NCBI GenBank assembly: GCA_963576475.1
Contig: OY754981.1
Location: 19,000,570-19,064,569 of the forward strand
Length of the DNA: 64,000 nt
From: Molanna angustata
Taxonomy: Eukaryota; Arthropoda; Insecta; Trichoptera; Molannidae
Reading direction: 5' to 3'
The notes under the pieces were generated by a model. It saw only the letters and a list, made by a program, of their open reading frames with translations. It was not told where the DNA came from and did no database searches. This document shows positions 36,436-46,090 of this stretch, piece by piece; the stretch's first letter is position 1, and every line of letters begins with the position of its first letter. The position numbers were made by a program, and so were the translations under genes.

Positions 36436-36597
36436 CACACCCGGAACAATTTGTTGCTTCTGCAGCCATACAGTCGAACAAATATATTGGTCAATTCGCC
36501 AATGCACAAAGCCGCCTCAGTGTTCAACTATCTGTCGAGTGAAGTTGACGTGTTTAATATTAGTAGGTCTAAAGAAATTCCAATTTTTACTTTTTAA
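36436..36597 (+). pseudogene. LINE C-terminal fragment
   Basis: The frame encodes HTRNNLLLLQPYSRTNILVN, then SPMHKAASVFNYLSSEVDVF and NISRSK. This fits the terminal 'P..RTN...NSP..R...LFN.LP.EIDIF..S...F' block of jockey/CR1-type LINEs. Nothing upstream or downstream is recognisable. Confidence 0.6.
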
Positions 36598-36884
36598 ATT
36601 GTGATTATGTATTTTTAATGCCATGCCAGATAATTTTCATAAAATTCTGTGAAATCTTCAATAGAAAAACTAATTATCCCAAGAACAGGAAAACTGGCAG
36701 AAGACACATACAAGACTATAAGAAATGAGACTAACTAAGATTTAAAGATAGATGCCTTGTTTTGATCACTTAAATAATTAATGACACAAGCGTATTGAGA
36801 TGTGGAGATATATAATGGTAATTTGGCAGTTACTTTTCGGTTAATTTAATGATCAATTGTTCAATATATGATCAATTGATCAAT

Positions 36885-37165
36885 ATAGGAAGCTTTAAAG
36901 TAATTACCATACCAGAAAAACTCACAGAGAGTCGACATGTAATGAGAAGGCAAAATAATCACGTGGTGCAAACTATTCTAGCACTCTCAGAAAACAGGAA
37001 AGGAAAAGGACGTCCACTATTCACGTGGTGTGAAAGTATGAGTTAGATCATGGTTAAAGCTCAAGTCCCATCCCCGACAGTACAAGACAGATCATCACAT
37101 GGCGCTGAAGGATTAGGTGAGCCGACCCTACCTAAAGTAGGACAAGGCTAGGAAAAAGAAGAAAA
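36885..37165 (+). pseudogene. RTE-like LINE 3' fragment
   Basis: The frame reads EKLTESRHVMRRQNNHVVQT, then ENRKGKGRPLFTWCES and a TAG. It parallels 'RL.W.GHVMRRD..HVV.......GRR.RGRP...W.D'. After the stop, GTGAGCCGACCCTACCTAAA, then GTAGGACAAGGCTAGG and AAAAGAAG look like the end of this element type. Degenerate. Confidence 0.6.
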
Positions 37166-37939
37166 TCAAATGATTGGATTGAAAATAGCAATTACATGGG
37201 ATCATTACAATGCAGAAATCAAATTAAAAATGTATGTCAGGATGATGGGAAATTGAGGTTTTCAGTTGCATTTGTCTACTGTAAACAGAACAACAGTCAA
37301 AACCTCACTTTTATCATCAGTTGGAACATACATGTCATCCCGCCATTTTCAAATTAATGTCATATTCTAGACATCTGGCTTTACATACTTTCATCGTCTC
37401 ACTCAGGTTCATACATCTTCTCACACATGCTCTTTTGTTATTTAAATGTACGTTTTTTTATTTCAGAATTTGAACAAAAAATTGTGAATACTGATGGTAT
37501 TTATGGTGTATAAGTCCATTTTACTAGGTATATTAAACCTAACAAAATGTATTATGTTTTTCTAAATATATTTCTTCCTTATTGTATCAGAATGACCGTT
37601 CGGCTGAACATAATTTTCATAATTTTCGACTTCATTTTGCCTAAATCGTTCAGGATTTATGTGTTGTTGGTTGACGTATATTGACTTTTTTCTGTAAGCA
37701 TTGTCATTGGGACGGGTCCATCACCAAGTATGGATATAATTGGAGTTGTACTCTTTAGTAACACTGACTGCATGAATAAATACATAAATTAAGTGTAAAG
37801 AAAATGTCTTTAGTTCACCGCTTGATAAAAAAATTATACGAATTTCATACAGATTATTTATTTTGTATCCAATAACTAACAAACTAACGTTTTTGTCAAG
37901 AAAAATGCCACACGGGCACTGAGATTTTTTTAGCGAATA
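37166..37939. other. No feature seen
   Basis: AT-rich without supported features. Confidence 0.4.
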
Positions 37940-37949
37940 GTACCTATCC

Positions 37950-38250
37950 ATGATAAGACAAAGAACCAAAGTAGCCGATGTAGCCGAAAGGGTCGCTGGC
38001 CTTAAGTGGAGCTGGGCTGGGCATATTGCCAGATGCCAGGATTCACGATGGACCAAAAAGATCTTAGAATGGCGACCGAGAACAAGCCGAAGAGGTGTTG
38101 GCAGACCCCAGGCAAGGTGGTCTGATGACATCAAGAAATGTGCCGGAGGGAGATGGATGCAGTGTGCCCAAGACAGGGAGTTGTGGAGGATCAAAGGGGA
38201 GGCCTATGTCCAAGAATGGATGAAAACTGGCTGAAGAAGAAGAAGAAGAA
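37950..38250 (+). mobile_element. RTE-like LINE, 301-bp 5'-truncated insertion with perfect TSD
   Basis: Frame 37950-38234 encodes the last 94 residues of an endonuclease/reverse transcriptase: RQRTKVADVAERVAGLKWSW, AGHIARCQDSRWTKKILEW, RPRTSRRGVGRPQARWSDDI, and CAQDRELWRIKGEAYVQEW before the stop. The tail is (GAA)n. GTACCTATCC flanks both sides (37940-37949 and 38251-38260), a perfect 10-bp target-site duplication. The frame is intact and the TSD unmutated, so the insertion is recent. A 176-bp sister lies at 56932. Confidence 0.92.
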
Positions 38251-38260
38251 GTACCTATCC

Positions 38261-38745
38261 CACTTCTCGTACTCAATTTCGTCAGTGCGAAACAGAAACG
38301 GCGCGCGGCGTAAGCGTACAATACGAATGTTACCCTTTTTTAAAAATCAAGACCAAAATTTTAAAATGTAAAACAGTCAAATAGAATTCAATAAAAACGT
38401 CAGAAAACATGGAAAATCCCTTTTTATTTTGTCCATTAAATTTTGAATTAAATGTGTACGGTCTTTGATTACTTTGATACATAACAATATTGAGATAGCA
38501 ATTAGATTGTAGTTACATAGGTACTCCATATTTATTTTTTGTTTTTTACAAATATAAAATATTCATTTTTTTATTAGTGCCTGCATTACTAGGATTAAAT
38601 CCCGTGCTGAGGATGTTACTTTACAAAAATAAGAAAATAATAAAAGAATAAATAAAATAAAACAATAAAAGTCAAAAAGAAGAAAAAGACAATAATAATA
38701 GTTAACAAAAATAATTTTGATCTACAGTACACATGGACCCATTAT
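38261..38745. other. No feature seen
   Basis: AT-rich, with A-rich runs near 38630-38700. No gene. Confidence 0.4.
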
Positions 38746-39104
38746 TATAATACTACTTGCATGTAGCGCATGAGAAGTGTCGATAGCGATAGTATGTAGT
38801 AAAAAAGTTAGTACATTTTTTTATGATAAATGTATGTGTTTAACTGCCAATATATAAAATTTTGTAAAAATATTGAAAAACGTCGAAAACCACAACTAGA
38901 TTATTTAATTTTCTATAAAAAATACCGACATCATAGTAGTACTACTCAACCTTTTTTAACAATTTTTATAAAAAATTAATTTAGTGACGACATCGTTTCT
39001 TGCAATTTGTATGGCAGTATACACTACACAATATCTACGGGGACTCAATAGGTAGAAACTTAATCTCCATACATACATACTATCGTGCTGTTTTCATATT
39101 CTGG

Positions 39105-39286
39105 GGGGCAAGTGTGGTCCGATCGGCGAAATCAAAACCCTAGTGTTTACCCATATCATGGATATAATTAATATATGGAGTTCTATAGTATCTTTAGATG
39201 TCATAGAACTCCATATGATAATTATATCCATTACATGAGTAATCACTAGGGTTTTGATTTCGCCGATCGGACCAGACTTGCCCCCC
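39105..39286. mobile_element. Palindromic MITE, about 182 bp
   Basis: The whole insert is one inverted repeat. The left arm 39105-39186 starts GGGGCAAGTGTGGTCCGATC and ends GGAGTTCTAT. The right arm 39203-39286 starts ATAGAACTCC and ends GATCGGACCAGACTTGCCCC, then CC. The loop is 16 nt and only a few mismatches are visible. CTGG on both sides (39101-39104, 39287-39290) may be the target duplication, although the G/C run at the edges makes the exact ends ambiguous. Copy 1 has a plain CATATTCTGGGTAGG here, which confirms the insertion. Confidence 0.9.
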
Positions 39287-39480
39287 CTGGTTAGGAAAAA
39301 AGAACTGACATCCATACTATCCTATTCTTACACACATACTTACATGTTTAGTATAGAAAACAAAATATCTTAAAATATTCAATAATTTGGATCTATAGAT
39401 TTATAATTTGGTACGTATTTTTCAACTATATATACATACTAACGGTATCGACGGTTGGATCTCATGTGTTACATGTAACT

Positions 39481-39887
39481 CATCATCATCAATGGCTCCA
39501 CAGCCCATTGCGGGCCTTGGCCTTCTCCAGCATTCTTCGCCATCTCCTCTATCCTGACATGCTTCCCTCCAGTTCCTTACAACAACAGCCTCCACATTCC
39601 GCTGCACGCAATCCAGCCACCGGAGCTTGGGTCTACCAACATTTCGTCTACCTTGTGGCTTTGTGTGCAGGACCCTTTTTGACACTGTTTCGTCGCCCAT
39701 TCTTTCGACGTGTCCTGCCCATCGTTAGCCTCCCTATTTTTATCATCTTTATAATGTTGGGCTCATTATAAATATTGTAGATCTCATCATTGTGTCGTAT
39801 TCTCCAAAGCTCCATTTACCTGCACAGGTCCAAATATCCTTCTGAGTATTTTTCTCTCGAACACTAGTAGAGACAATTCATCTTTTT
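39481..39887 (-). mobile_element. RTE-like LINE, 407-bp 5'-truncated insertion with 13-bp TSD
   Basis: The minus-strand product, across frameshifts, reads LVFERKILRRIFGPVQVNGA, then IRHNDEIYNIYNEPNIIKMI, WAGHVERMGDETVSKRVL, GRRNVGRPKLRWLDCV and NWREACQDR. This is a typical C-terminus of an insect RTE-type element. The 3' end is a short (GAT)n tail. GTTACATGTAACT (39468-39480) and GTTACATGCAACT (39888-39900) form the target-site duplication with one substitution. Copy 1 at 35203 shows the single, unoccupied site. Confidence 0.92.
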
Positions 39888-39905
39888 GTTACATGCAACT
39901 AGTAT

Positions 39906-40870
39906 TATTTAATTTTGTATAATATAAACCGTCAAAATTGTAGCTTTTTATTTGAAGGTGTAAAGCATGGGTCCAGTGTGTTCATCTCACACATTACACC
40001 AGATCCGTATCTTGGCATTAATGGAGGCTAAACGGGGGGGAATTATTATTATGCAAGATTAATTGTGACGTGTCGATCCACGGAGAGTAGAACCTGCAAT
40101 TAAAATTAAACGATCCATCGTAAAATCGATTAAACCGATCGGCCCACTTCGGTTATTAACGCGGCAACTTTCTTTTGTTGAGTTTTCCATACCGTATTTT
40201 TTCCTCGCGTCTCTTACCTATACATATATTTTGTTGTTGTATCATAATAATAATGAATCCATCAATACCGAAATCTAATTTGCCTTTTTACGGTAGTGTT
40301 GACCTCTTTATATCATAATTGAAGGTTCCTTTCAGCGTTCACACCGACGGGAATTGAACCAAAGCAGAAAATTAAGAAATACCGTGTACTGGACTTGAGT
40401 CACATTGTGTTGTTTTGTTGGAATATACAGATGTAGAATAAAGTTCTTCAAGAAGACATATAAATATATTACGACTTGAATTTGAAATTAAAAATATCTA
40501 TAATATGTTAAACAGGTTTCTAAAAAAAAATACCTAACATAAGTACCTTTTTTCAACATTTCTCTAATGAATGCTTGTCACACATTTTTAAATTACTTTA
40601 TTATTATATGTATGTCGTAGAGAAATAAATATTTTATGTGGTTGAAAAGAGCATAAAATGAAAGTGAATGCTTGTGATAGTTTTTTCATTTCAAGTCAGG
40701 TTTGTTTTTAAAAAGCAAAAAATTCACTAAATATTGGTTTACAGTAATTTAAATCACATATAAACCCTTTTTAAGCCACGCGAGTTACACTTACTAACAC
40801 GTAACTTTATAATGTACATAGTAGGCGGTTTTAATTTATCATATTTTCAGGTACCAGATTTGTTATTTGC
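39906..40870. other. No gene seen
   Basis: A weak tRNA-like word lies at 40348 (ACGGGAATTGAACC). Otherwise AT-rich. Confidence 0.4.
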
Positions 40871-40921
40871 CCTCTTCTCTATGGTTTTTGAATTGACATT
40901 TCAAAAACCATAGAGAAGAGG
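40871..40921. repeat. Perfect 22-bp hairpin
   Basis: Arm CCTCTTCTCTATGGTTTTTG, then AA (40871-40892), is followed by a 7-nt loop (TTGACAT) and its exact complement (40900-40921). No mismatch. Neither arm was found elsewhere in the window. It could be a young palindromic insertion core or a small-RNA precursor-like structure. Confidence 0.9.
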
Positions 40922-41239
40922 TCATAGATCAATGTTATCAGGTATATAGACGTATTTGATCAAATTAAAACATGTCATATCAAATATTTTATGGGACTTT
41001 AAAATTTTAATGCATTGTATTTACAATATCTCGATAATCTTTTTTTTATTTTCTTATATTCTTGTGTATCTATGTTGTTGAATCATTAATTAATTTGTGG
41101 ACGCGATATGATATTAATTTCGGGATTTGGAACTCGTGTTTTTGTGAACTTGGTGGGAAGATATAACAGTATATAGACATTATTTGAATGATTTGCCAGA
41201 GTTTTGGAGGCGAATACCAAAATCATAATAAAATAATTC
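40922..41239. other. No feature seen
   Basis: AT-rich, no signal. Confidence 0.4.
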
Positions 41240-41575
41240 CTCGCACTATTGTGCACCTACGACGTCCAGAACTATAACTTGGACTCCTCATCATCATCGT
41301 TGCCAAGCAAAAAGCGCGAGGCGCACGAGTCAAAGAGAGGACCGAGGGACTGCATTCCTCTGCTCATTGACTGGTTTTGCTCCCGAATCTCCCCGGAGCC
41401 GGGTGTCCATTGTTTGGTCGGAGAGTGCGTAAGATTCCTGGTTTTTTGCATCCAATGCGAAAGGGCGAAGTGGAATTCGATGGATGAAATCGAACTGATC
41501 ACCGGTTCGATTCCTTCCATCGAATTCCGCGGTATGTTTGTACCCACATCTCTAAAGTTTATAATTCTCTCTATT
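41240..41575. other. GC-richer block with hairpin, unknown
   Basis: About 300 bp are clearly GC-richer than the flanks, and frames are open on both strands (109 codons + at 41249, 91 codons - at 41272). Neither product is recognised. At 41472-41528 two 24-bp arms (GGAATTCGATGGATGAAATC, then GAAC, and its complement with two mismatches) enclose a 9-nt loop. It may be a transposon piece. A host exon is less likely because no splice sites frame it. Confidence 0.4.
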
Positions 41576-41713
41576 TAACTGCCGGATATTTTTTACTATC
41601 GTCATCCAACGTCAACTGGGCCGGTTTCAGTATCAAATTATGAACCGTTCTTCTGTCACCATCACCCGTTACAACTTTTGACAAATTTTTGCGCATAAGT
41701 TTTGATTATGGGT

Positions 41714-41993
41714 GGGTATGGGTTGCAAAAAGAGTGGGAAGGCTAAATGGCAATGGACAGGTCATGTGGCAAGACAGAGATATAATAGATGGACCCCCAA
41801 AATTCTGAATTGGAGACCCTATCATAATAGAAGAAGTGTAGGGAGACCACAGAGGAGATGGACTGACGATATTGTCGAACTGGTGGGACATGGCTGGAAG
41901 CAGAGTGCCCAGGATAGAGAGAAATGGAAAACCCAGGAAGAGGCCTATATCCAGCAGTGGAGTAAAAGGGGTTGAAAAGAAGAAAGAAGAAGA
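41714..41993 (+). mobile_element. RTE-like LINE, 3' fragment
   Basis: The frame to 41975 encodes GKAKWQWTGHVARQRYNRWT, then KILNWRPYHNRRSVGRPQRR, WTDDIVELVGH and AQDREKWKTQEEAYIQQW and a stop. The tail is GAAAGAAGAAGAA. ATGGGT occurs at both edges (41708 or 41718, and 41994), a possible short target-site duplication. The same protein family but a different lineage from the 37950 copy (compare the EEAYIQQW end with 59123). Confidence 0.85.
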
Positions 41994-42229
41994 ATGGGTA
42001 AAATTGGTGCGTTAAAAAATTCTGAAAACAAATGAAGATTATATAAATACATAGTCTGAAGAACTCGATACTTGCAGGCATTATATCTATGTAACAGGCA
42101 TTATGACTGGAATAAAATGTAACCTTAGTCCAAATTGAAAAAATACTACTGCCTCAGAACAAACTCGTCTAGTGAGGCAGTATATTTCCAAATAGGAAAA
42201 ATTTTACTTAGTATGTTTATAATAAGTTT
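41994..42229. other. No feature seen
   Basis: No signal. Confidence 0.4.
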
Positions 42230-42650
42230 TTTTTAAATATAGTTAACTTTTTTGTTTTTGTTTTACATATTTTTTACATGATTTTTGTTTAGTTTTTTTT
42301 ACATGTTTTTGCATTATTTTTTACATGTTTTTTACATATTTTTTACACATATATTTTTTTTTTGTTTGCGTTTTTTGTTTGCGTTTTTTGTTTGTTTTTT
42401 GTTTATTTTTTACATATTTGTTACATGATTTTCATTATTTTTTACATGTTTTTTGTTTATGTTTTTACATATTTTTACATGTTTTTTGTTTATTTTTTTA
42501 CATATTTTTGAATGTTTTTCGCATGTTTTTTTACATATTTTTTTTTAAATGTTTTTCATTATTTTTTACATATTCTTACATGTTTTCACCTTTTTTATAT
42601 TGTTATTCATTTTTTATTTTCATTTTATATATTTATTTGTTTTTTTTTTT
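42230..42650 (+). repeat. T-rich irregular tandem tract
   Basis: Loose repetition of TTTTTTACATATTTTTTACA, TGTTTTTTGTTTAT and similar words. The 132-codon Phe/Tyr/Leu frame on the plus strand is a by-product. Ends before a run that resembles an A-rich 3' end (42715-42740). Confidence 0.85.
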
Positions 42651-42727
42651 AATTCTGTTGTTTTTAATATATTATATATATACTTGTATGTGTAAAAGGT
42701 TATCAAACCGTAAATTGAAATAAAATA

Positions 42728-43380
42728 AAAAATAAAAATATACGTAAATAATGGAAAATAAATCAAGATATTACAAGTGTCAATGATTAAAATAACTACT
42801 GTGGAATTAAAGGTTATTATAGGCATCTCAGCAATATTTGAATTGCGAAAAATACCTAGCTGATAGAAAACTTCATTATCAATAAAACAGAATACCCCAC
42901 TCCCCTTCTTACCTTACATACCAAAACACCACACTGTAAACTTTAAATGTGTATTTTCATCTTAACACGGTTTGGGTTTTTTGTTGCGTATTTTGGTTAT
43001 CTGTCAATGAGACCGTGCGACATACACTATTTAATGTATGTAGCAATATGGGCAGAGGAAAAGGATGTCAGTGGATAATGTTGCCATATTTACTAAACAC
43101 AGAAAATACTGAGTACTTGGATACTTATAGGAATGAAAATTATTCAATAAAATTATATGCCAGATAAAACTCGAACAGTATGAAAGGATAGTTAACAAAT
43201 TATTTTTAAAATATTTTGATCGACATGATTGACGTTACGAGCTTCAGAGTAAAAAAATCTTTACTTAAGTTTAATGGTGGAATTCGAATAACATAATACA
43301 GTGCCATAAATACATAACAAAAAATGAAACTTTTGGTATAATATGTTTTTTTTTAATACGAAATATATCATTGCAAACAT
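42728..43380. other. No gene seen
   Basis: A 72-codon plus frame at 42949 is unrecognised. Otherwise AT-rich. Confidence 0.4.
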
Positions 43381-44433
43381 GTATTTTCTGATAAAGGTTT
43401 CCGATGGTTCGATTCATATATAAGAAACAGACAACAGGCTGTGGTCGTGGGAAGTCATAGATCCAACTTCATTTTCGCTCCGTCAGGTGTGCCGCAAGGT
43501 TCACACCTGGGACCAATCCTCTTCAACATATACATACACGATATCCAAAACTGCTTCCAGTTTTCATCCTGTTCGGGTTTCGCAGATGACATGAAAATTT
43601 ATCTAGCAATTAAAAATATAAATGACTGTTATAAATTACAAAACGATCTAAACAACCTATCCTTATATTGTAATATAAACAAATTAGATATCAACGTATC
43701 GAAATGTGCTTTATTATGTATAACGCGTAAAAGAAATTCTATAGCATACCCATACTCTATTAATAACTCCATGCTGAAGAAAGTTGACCACATAAGAGAT
43801 CTGGGAATAATAATAGATGACAAATTAACATATGAACAACACATACAAACCATCACAAATAAAGCCTATCAAATGCTCGGTTTCGTTATCCGTAGTTGTA
43901 AACAATTCAAAAACATTAATACACTAAAAACACTATACTTTACATACATTCGTCCTCACCTGGAATTCTGTACGCCAATATGGAACCCTCATTACAAAGT
44001 CTACATTAATCAAATAGAAAATATTCAAAAAACCTTTTTGAAACACTTGGAGAGGCGTCTTTATGTTGAACACACTCATTATAATACTTCTACCAGAAAC
44101 TTCAATATGACTACATTACAAAACAGGAGACTTTATTTTGACCAAATATCACTTTACAAAATTTGCAATAACTTGATTGACTCGCCGGACATACTCAATA
44201 ATATATCACTCCATATACCAAATAGACATACCCGCTCACATAATTTATTTCACTTACCAGTATGCCACACTAATTACAGATACTTTGCACCTTTGTTTAG
44301 AATTCAGCGAGATTACAATACACATTTCAAACACACGGACATTTTTCACGACACATTACTGCATTATCAAAAACAGATAAAGATGTTCTTAAACCCTAAC
44401 ACACAATCCAACAATCCCCTCCTCAATCACTAA
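43381..44433 (+). CDS. Reverse transcriptase C-terminal half, non-LTR retrotransposon
   Basis: The 351-codon frame has no true start: an in-frame GTG lies at 43441, but RT-like sequence (KGFRWFDSYIRNRQQAVVV) extends 20 codons before it. Motif B (GVPQGSHLGPILFNIYIHDI) begins 15 residues after that GTG, and the catalytic FADD is at residues 47-50 from it. DLGIIIDDKLTYEQHI marks the thumb, YIRPHLEFCTPIWNPHYK the C-terminal region, and LPVCHTNYRYF follows. Motif A and the endonuclease are lost to 5' truncation. SHLGP replaces the usual SVLGP after the Gly. No internal stops, so a relatively young copy. Related to the fragments at 7997 and 23733. Confidence 0.9.
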   Translation, partial: VFSDKGFRWFDSYIRNRQQAVVVGSHRSNFIFAPSGVPQGSHLGPILFNIYIHDIQNCFQFSSCSGFADDMKIYLAIKNINDCYKLQNDLNNLSLYCNINKLDINVSKCALLCITRKRNSIAYPYSINNSMLKKVDHIRDLGIIIDDKLTYEQHIQTITNKAYQMLGFVIRSCKQFKNINTLKTLYFTYIRPHLEFCTPIWNPHYKVYINQIENIQKTFLKHLERRLYVEHTHYNTSTRNFNMTTLQNRRLYFDQISLYKICNNLIDSPDILNNISLHIPNRHTRSHNLFHLPVCHTNYRYFAPLFRIQRDYNTHFKHTDIFHDTLLHYQKQIKMFLNPNTQSNNPLLNH

Positions 44434-44730
44434 TGATCCCGGTCCTCCTTGTCATCATAAAACATATTATGTACCTACTTGTTTTTTTCTTATATTATTG
44501 TACTTTTATATTATTATTATTTTTTATGTATCTTTTCTCTCTTTTTTTTTAAATTGATGTTACTTGTTGTATAACTTTTTTTCATAACTAAGTATGTAAC
44601 CAAACATTATACATTCACAAATGTAAATAGAAGAAAGCATTTTTGGCTATGTTAACATTTAAAAACTGAATTGTAAATGATATAATTAACAGCTGTAGCT
44701 TTCTGAGAGTAAATAAATAAATAAATAAAG
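43381..44730 (+). mobile_element. jockey/CR1-like LINE, 5'-truncated, with intact tail
   Basis: Starts abruptly inside the RT domain at about 43381, continues through an open frame to 44433 and a 3' UTR, and ends GGTTCTAA-free at the AAATAAATAAATAAA tail (44709-44728). Its UTR end (AATTGTAAATGATATAATTA, then CAGCTGTAGCTTTCTGAGAG) is shared with the LINE at 32843. Confidence 0.88.
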
Positions 44731-45944
44731 GTAAAATCTGTTTTTATCGATCCTGGGCACTGGCCAAATACGTCATACATCTTGTGATGGCCCTGTCGTA
44801 TATCATGCACTGCAGGATGTTTCGATTATTATTTGTGCCGAATATTTTGGATACCATTTACTCTTTCGATTTCAAATTAGTTGTTTGGTAATTTTGTTTC
44901 ATAAAATTTTCTTACATATATATTTTTAATTGAGTATATTCTCATTGTCTCACGACTGATAGATTTATTGATTTCAATCTACATAAAAATATTTTTTATG
45001 TAATATATTTAAAGGTTTTGTTACAAACAACATTGATACGAAGTCTTGTAATATTATTGAATCATTCCATTCAAAATTAATGTAAAGAATTTTAAGATAT
45101 ATGTAATTCATGTAATTATCGAAATATTGACTTAAAATTTATATATTCAAGATAAATTTAAAATGTCTTTATATTATGAAAATACAAAGCGGATGATGCT
45201 CTTAATTAGTGATCCAATGAATAGGTTTCCAATTCTGCTTCGAACGATTTTGTTTTGTTGATTGTACAGATATTTTATAAGTATAGGGAATGTATAATGG
45301 TTGCATATGTTCTTGTAACGTGGAAAAATTTATTCTTAAAGAAATAGTTAAAAAATCGTGGGTAAAAATGTATGTGTAGAAGAAATCATTTGGCTTACAT
45401 CTCGACACCGTTAAAAAAGTTATGTCGAATCACACAAACAGCCTGCACTTTGCTGTCATTCACACAATCTCTCAGATTAATAAATTTTACCCATATTTAC
45501 AAAAACCTATCACAGAGTCTATTTGTGGTGTAATGATTTAGAAACTGGCGTAAAATATTTCGAAATTTGTGAATTTCGTTAGAAGAGGTCGAACTACATA
45601 GATAAGTAACGTGAAATTTAAATAAATAAGTAAGAAAATAGTTGGCAGTGGTCAGACAGAATTCAGTAATACTGACAGCCGTCCTTCACATTGACGTATG
45701 ACATGTCCACCAGTTGGAGGCTATATTACAATTTCAAATGAGGTACAGGTACTCGCCACCTACCAGACACTGAACCTTCGCATTTTCAATGAACACTAAC
45801 AGTTGCAATGCTCGATGTAAAAAAAAATATTTACAAAATCCAAAATATATACTTATTAAAGGTACTCTCAACTAAATATTCGAACAATATAGTGTATATG
45901 TAGTATATAGCCATCTTTAAAAAAGAAAAAAAAAACATCTATTT
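44731..45944. other. No feature seen
   Basis: AT-rich, unrecognised. Confidence 0.4.
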
Positions 45945-46090
45945 TAAGGAGCTCAAGGAGACTCCACGTCGTTGGCTTTTGGCCTTTTGAATTATCAGAG
46001 TATGGAAGTTTATGATTATGTTAAATATAAGGGGTCTTAGAGCACCACCCTGACGAACACCCACTTTGATACTTACATAGCTCTAAAAAA
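45945..46090 (-). pseudogene. Reverse transcriptase motif-B scrap
   Basis: The minus strand reads YVSIKVGVRQGGALRPLIFN, then IIINFHTLI. GVRQG..L.PLIFNI is the conserved RT motif B of LINEs. About 45 codons of plausible RT frame, then a poly(T) tract. No other part of the element is seen. Confidence 0.6.

Larger units (their letters stand above)
38746..39905 (+). mobile_element. Dispersed TIR element, copy 2, with two nested insertions
   Basis: The left terminus (ACTACTTGCATGTAGCGCAT, then GTCGATAGCGATAGTATGTA at 38752-38805) is the inverted complement of the right terminus (CGGTATCGACGGTTGGATCT to TTACATGTAACT, then AGT at 39901). Copy 1 at 34735 shares the interior. No protein is encoded. 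Relative to copy 1 it has gained a palindromic MITE (39105-39286) and an RTE fragment (39481-39887), and it has a shorter left half. Confidence 0.75.

Noticed and set aside
42325..42723. 132-codon Phe/Tyr-rich frame, membrane-protein-like
   Set aside because: It lies wholly in a T-rich low-complexity tract; the hydrophobicity comes from T-rich codons.
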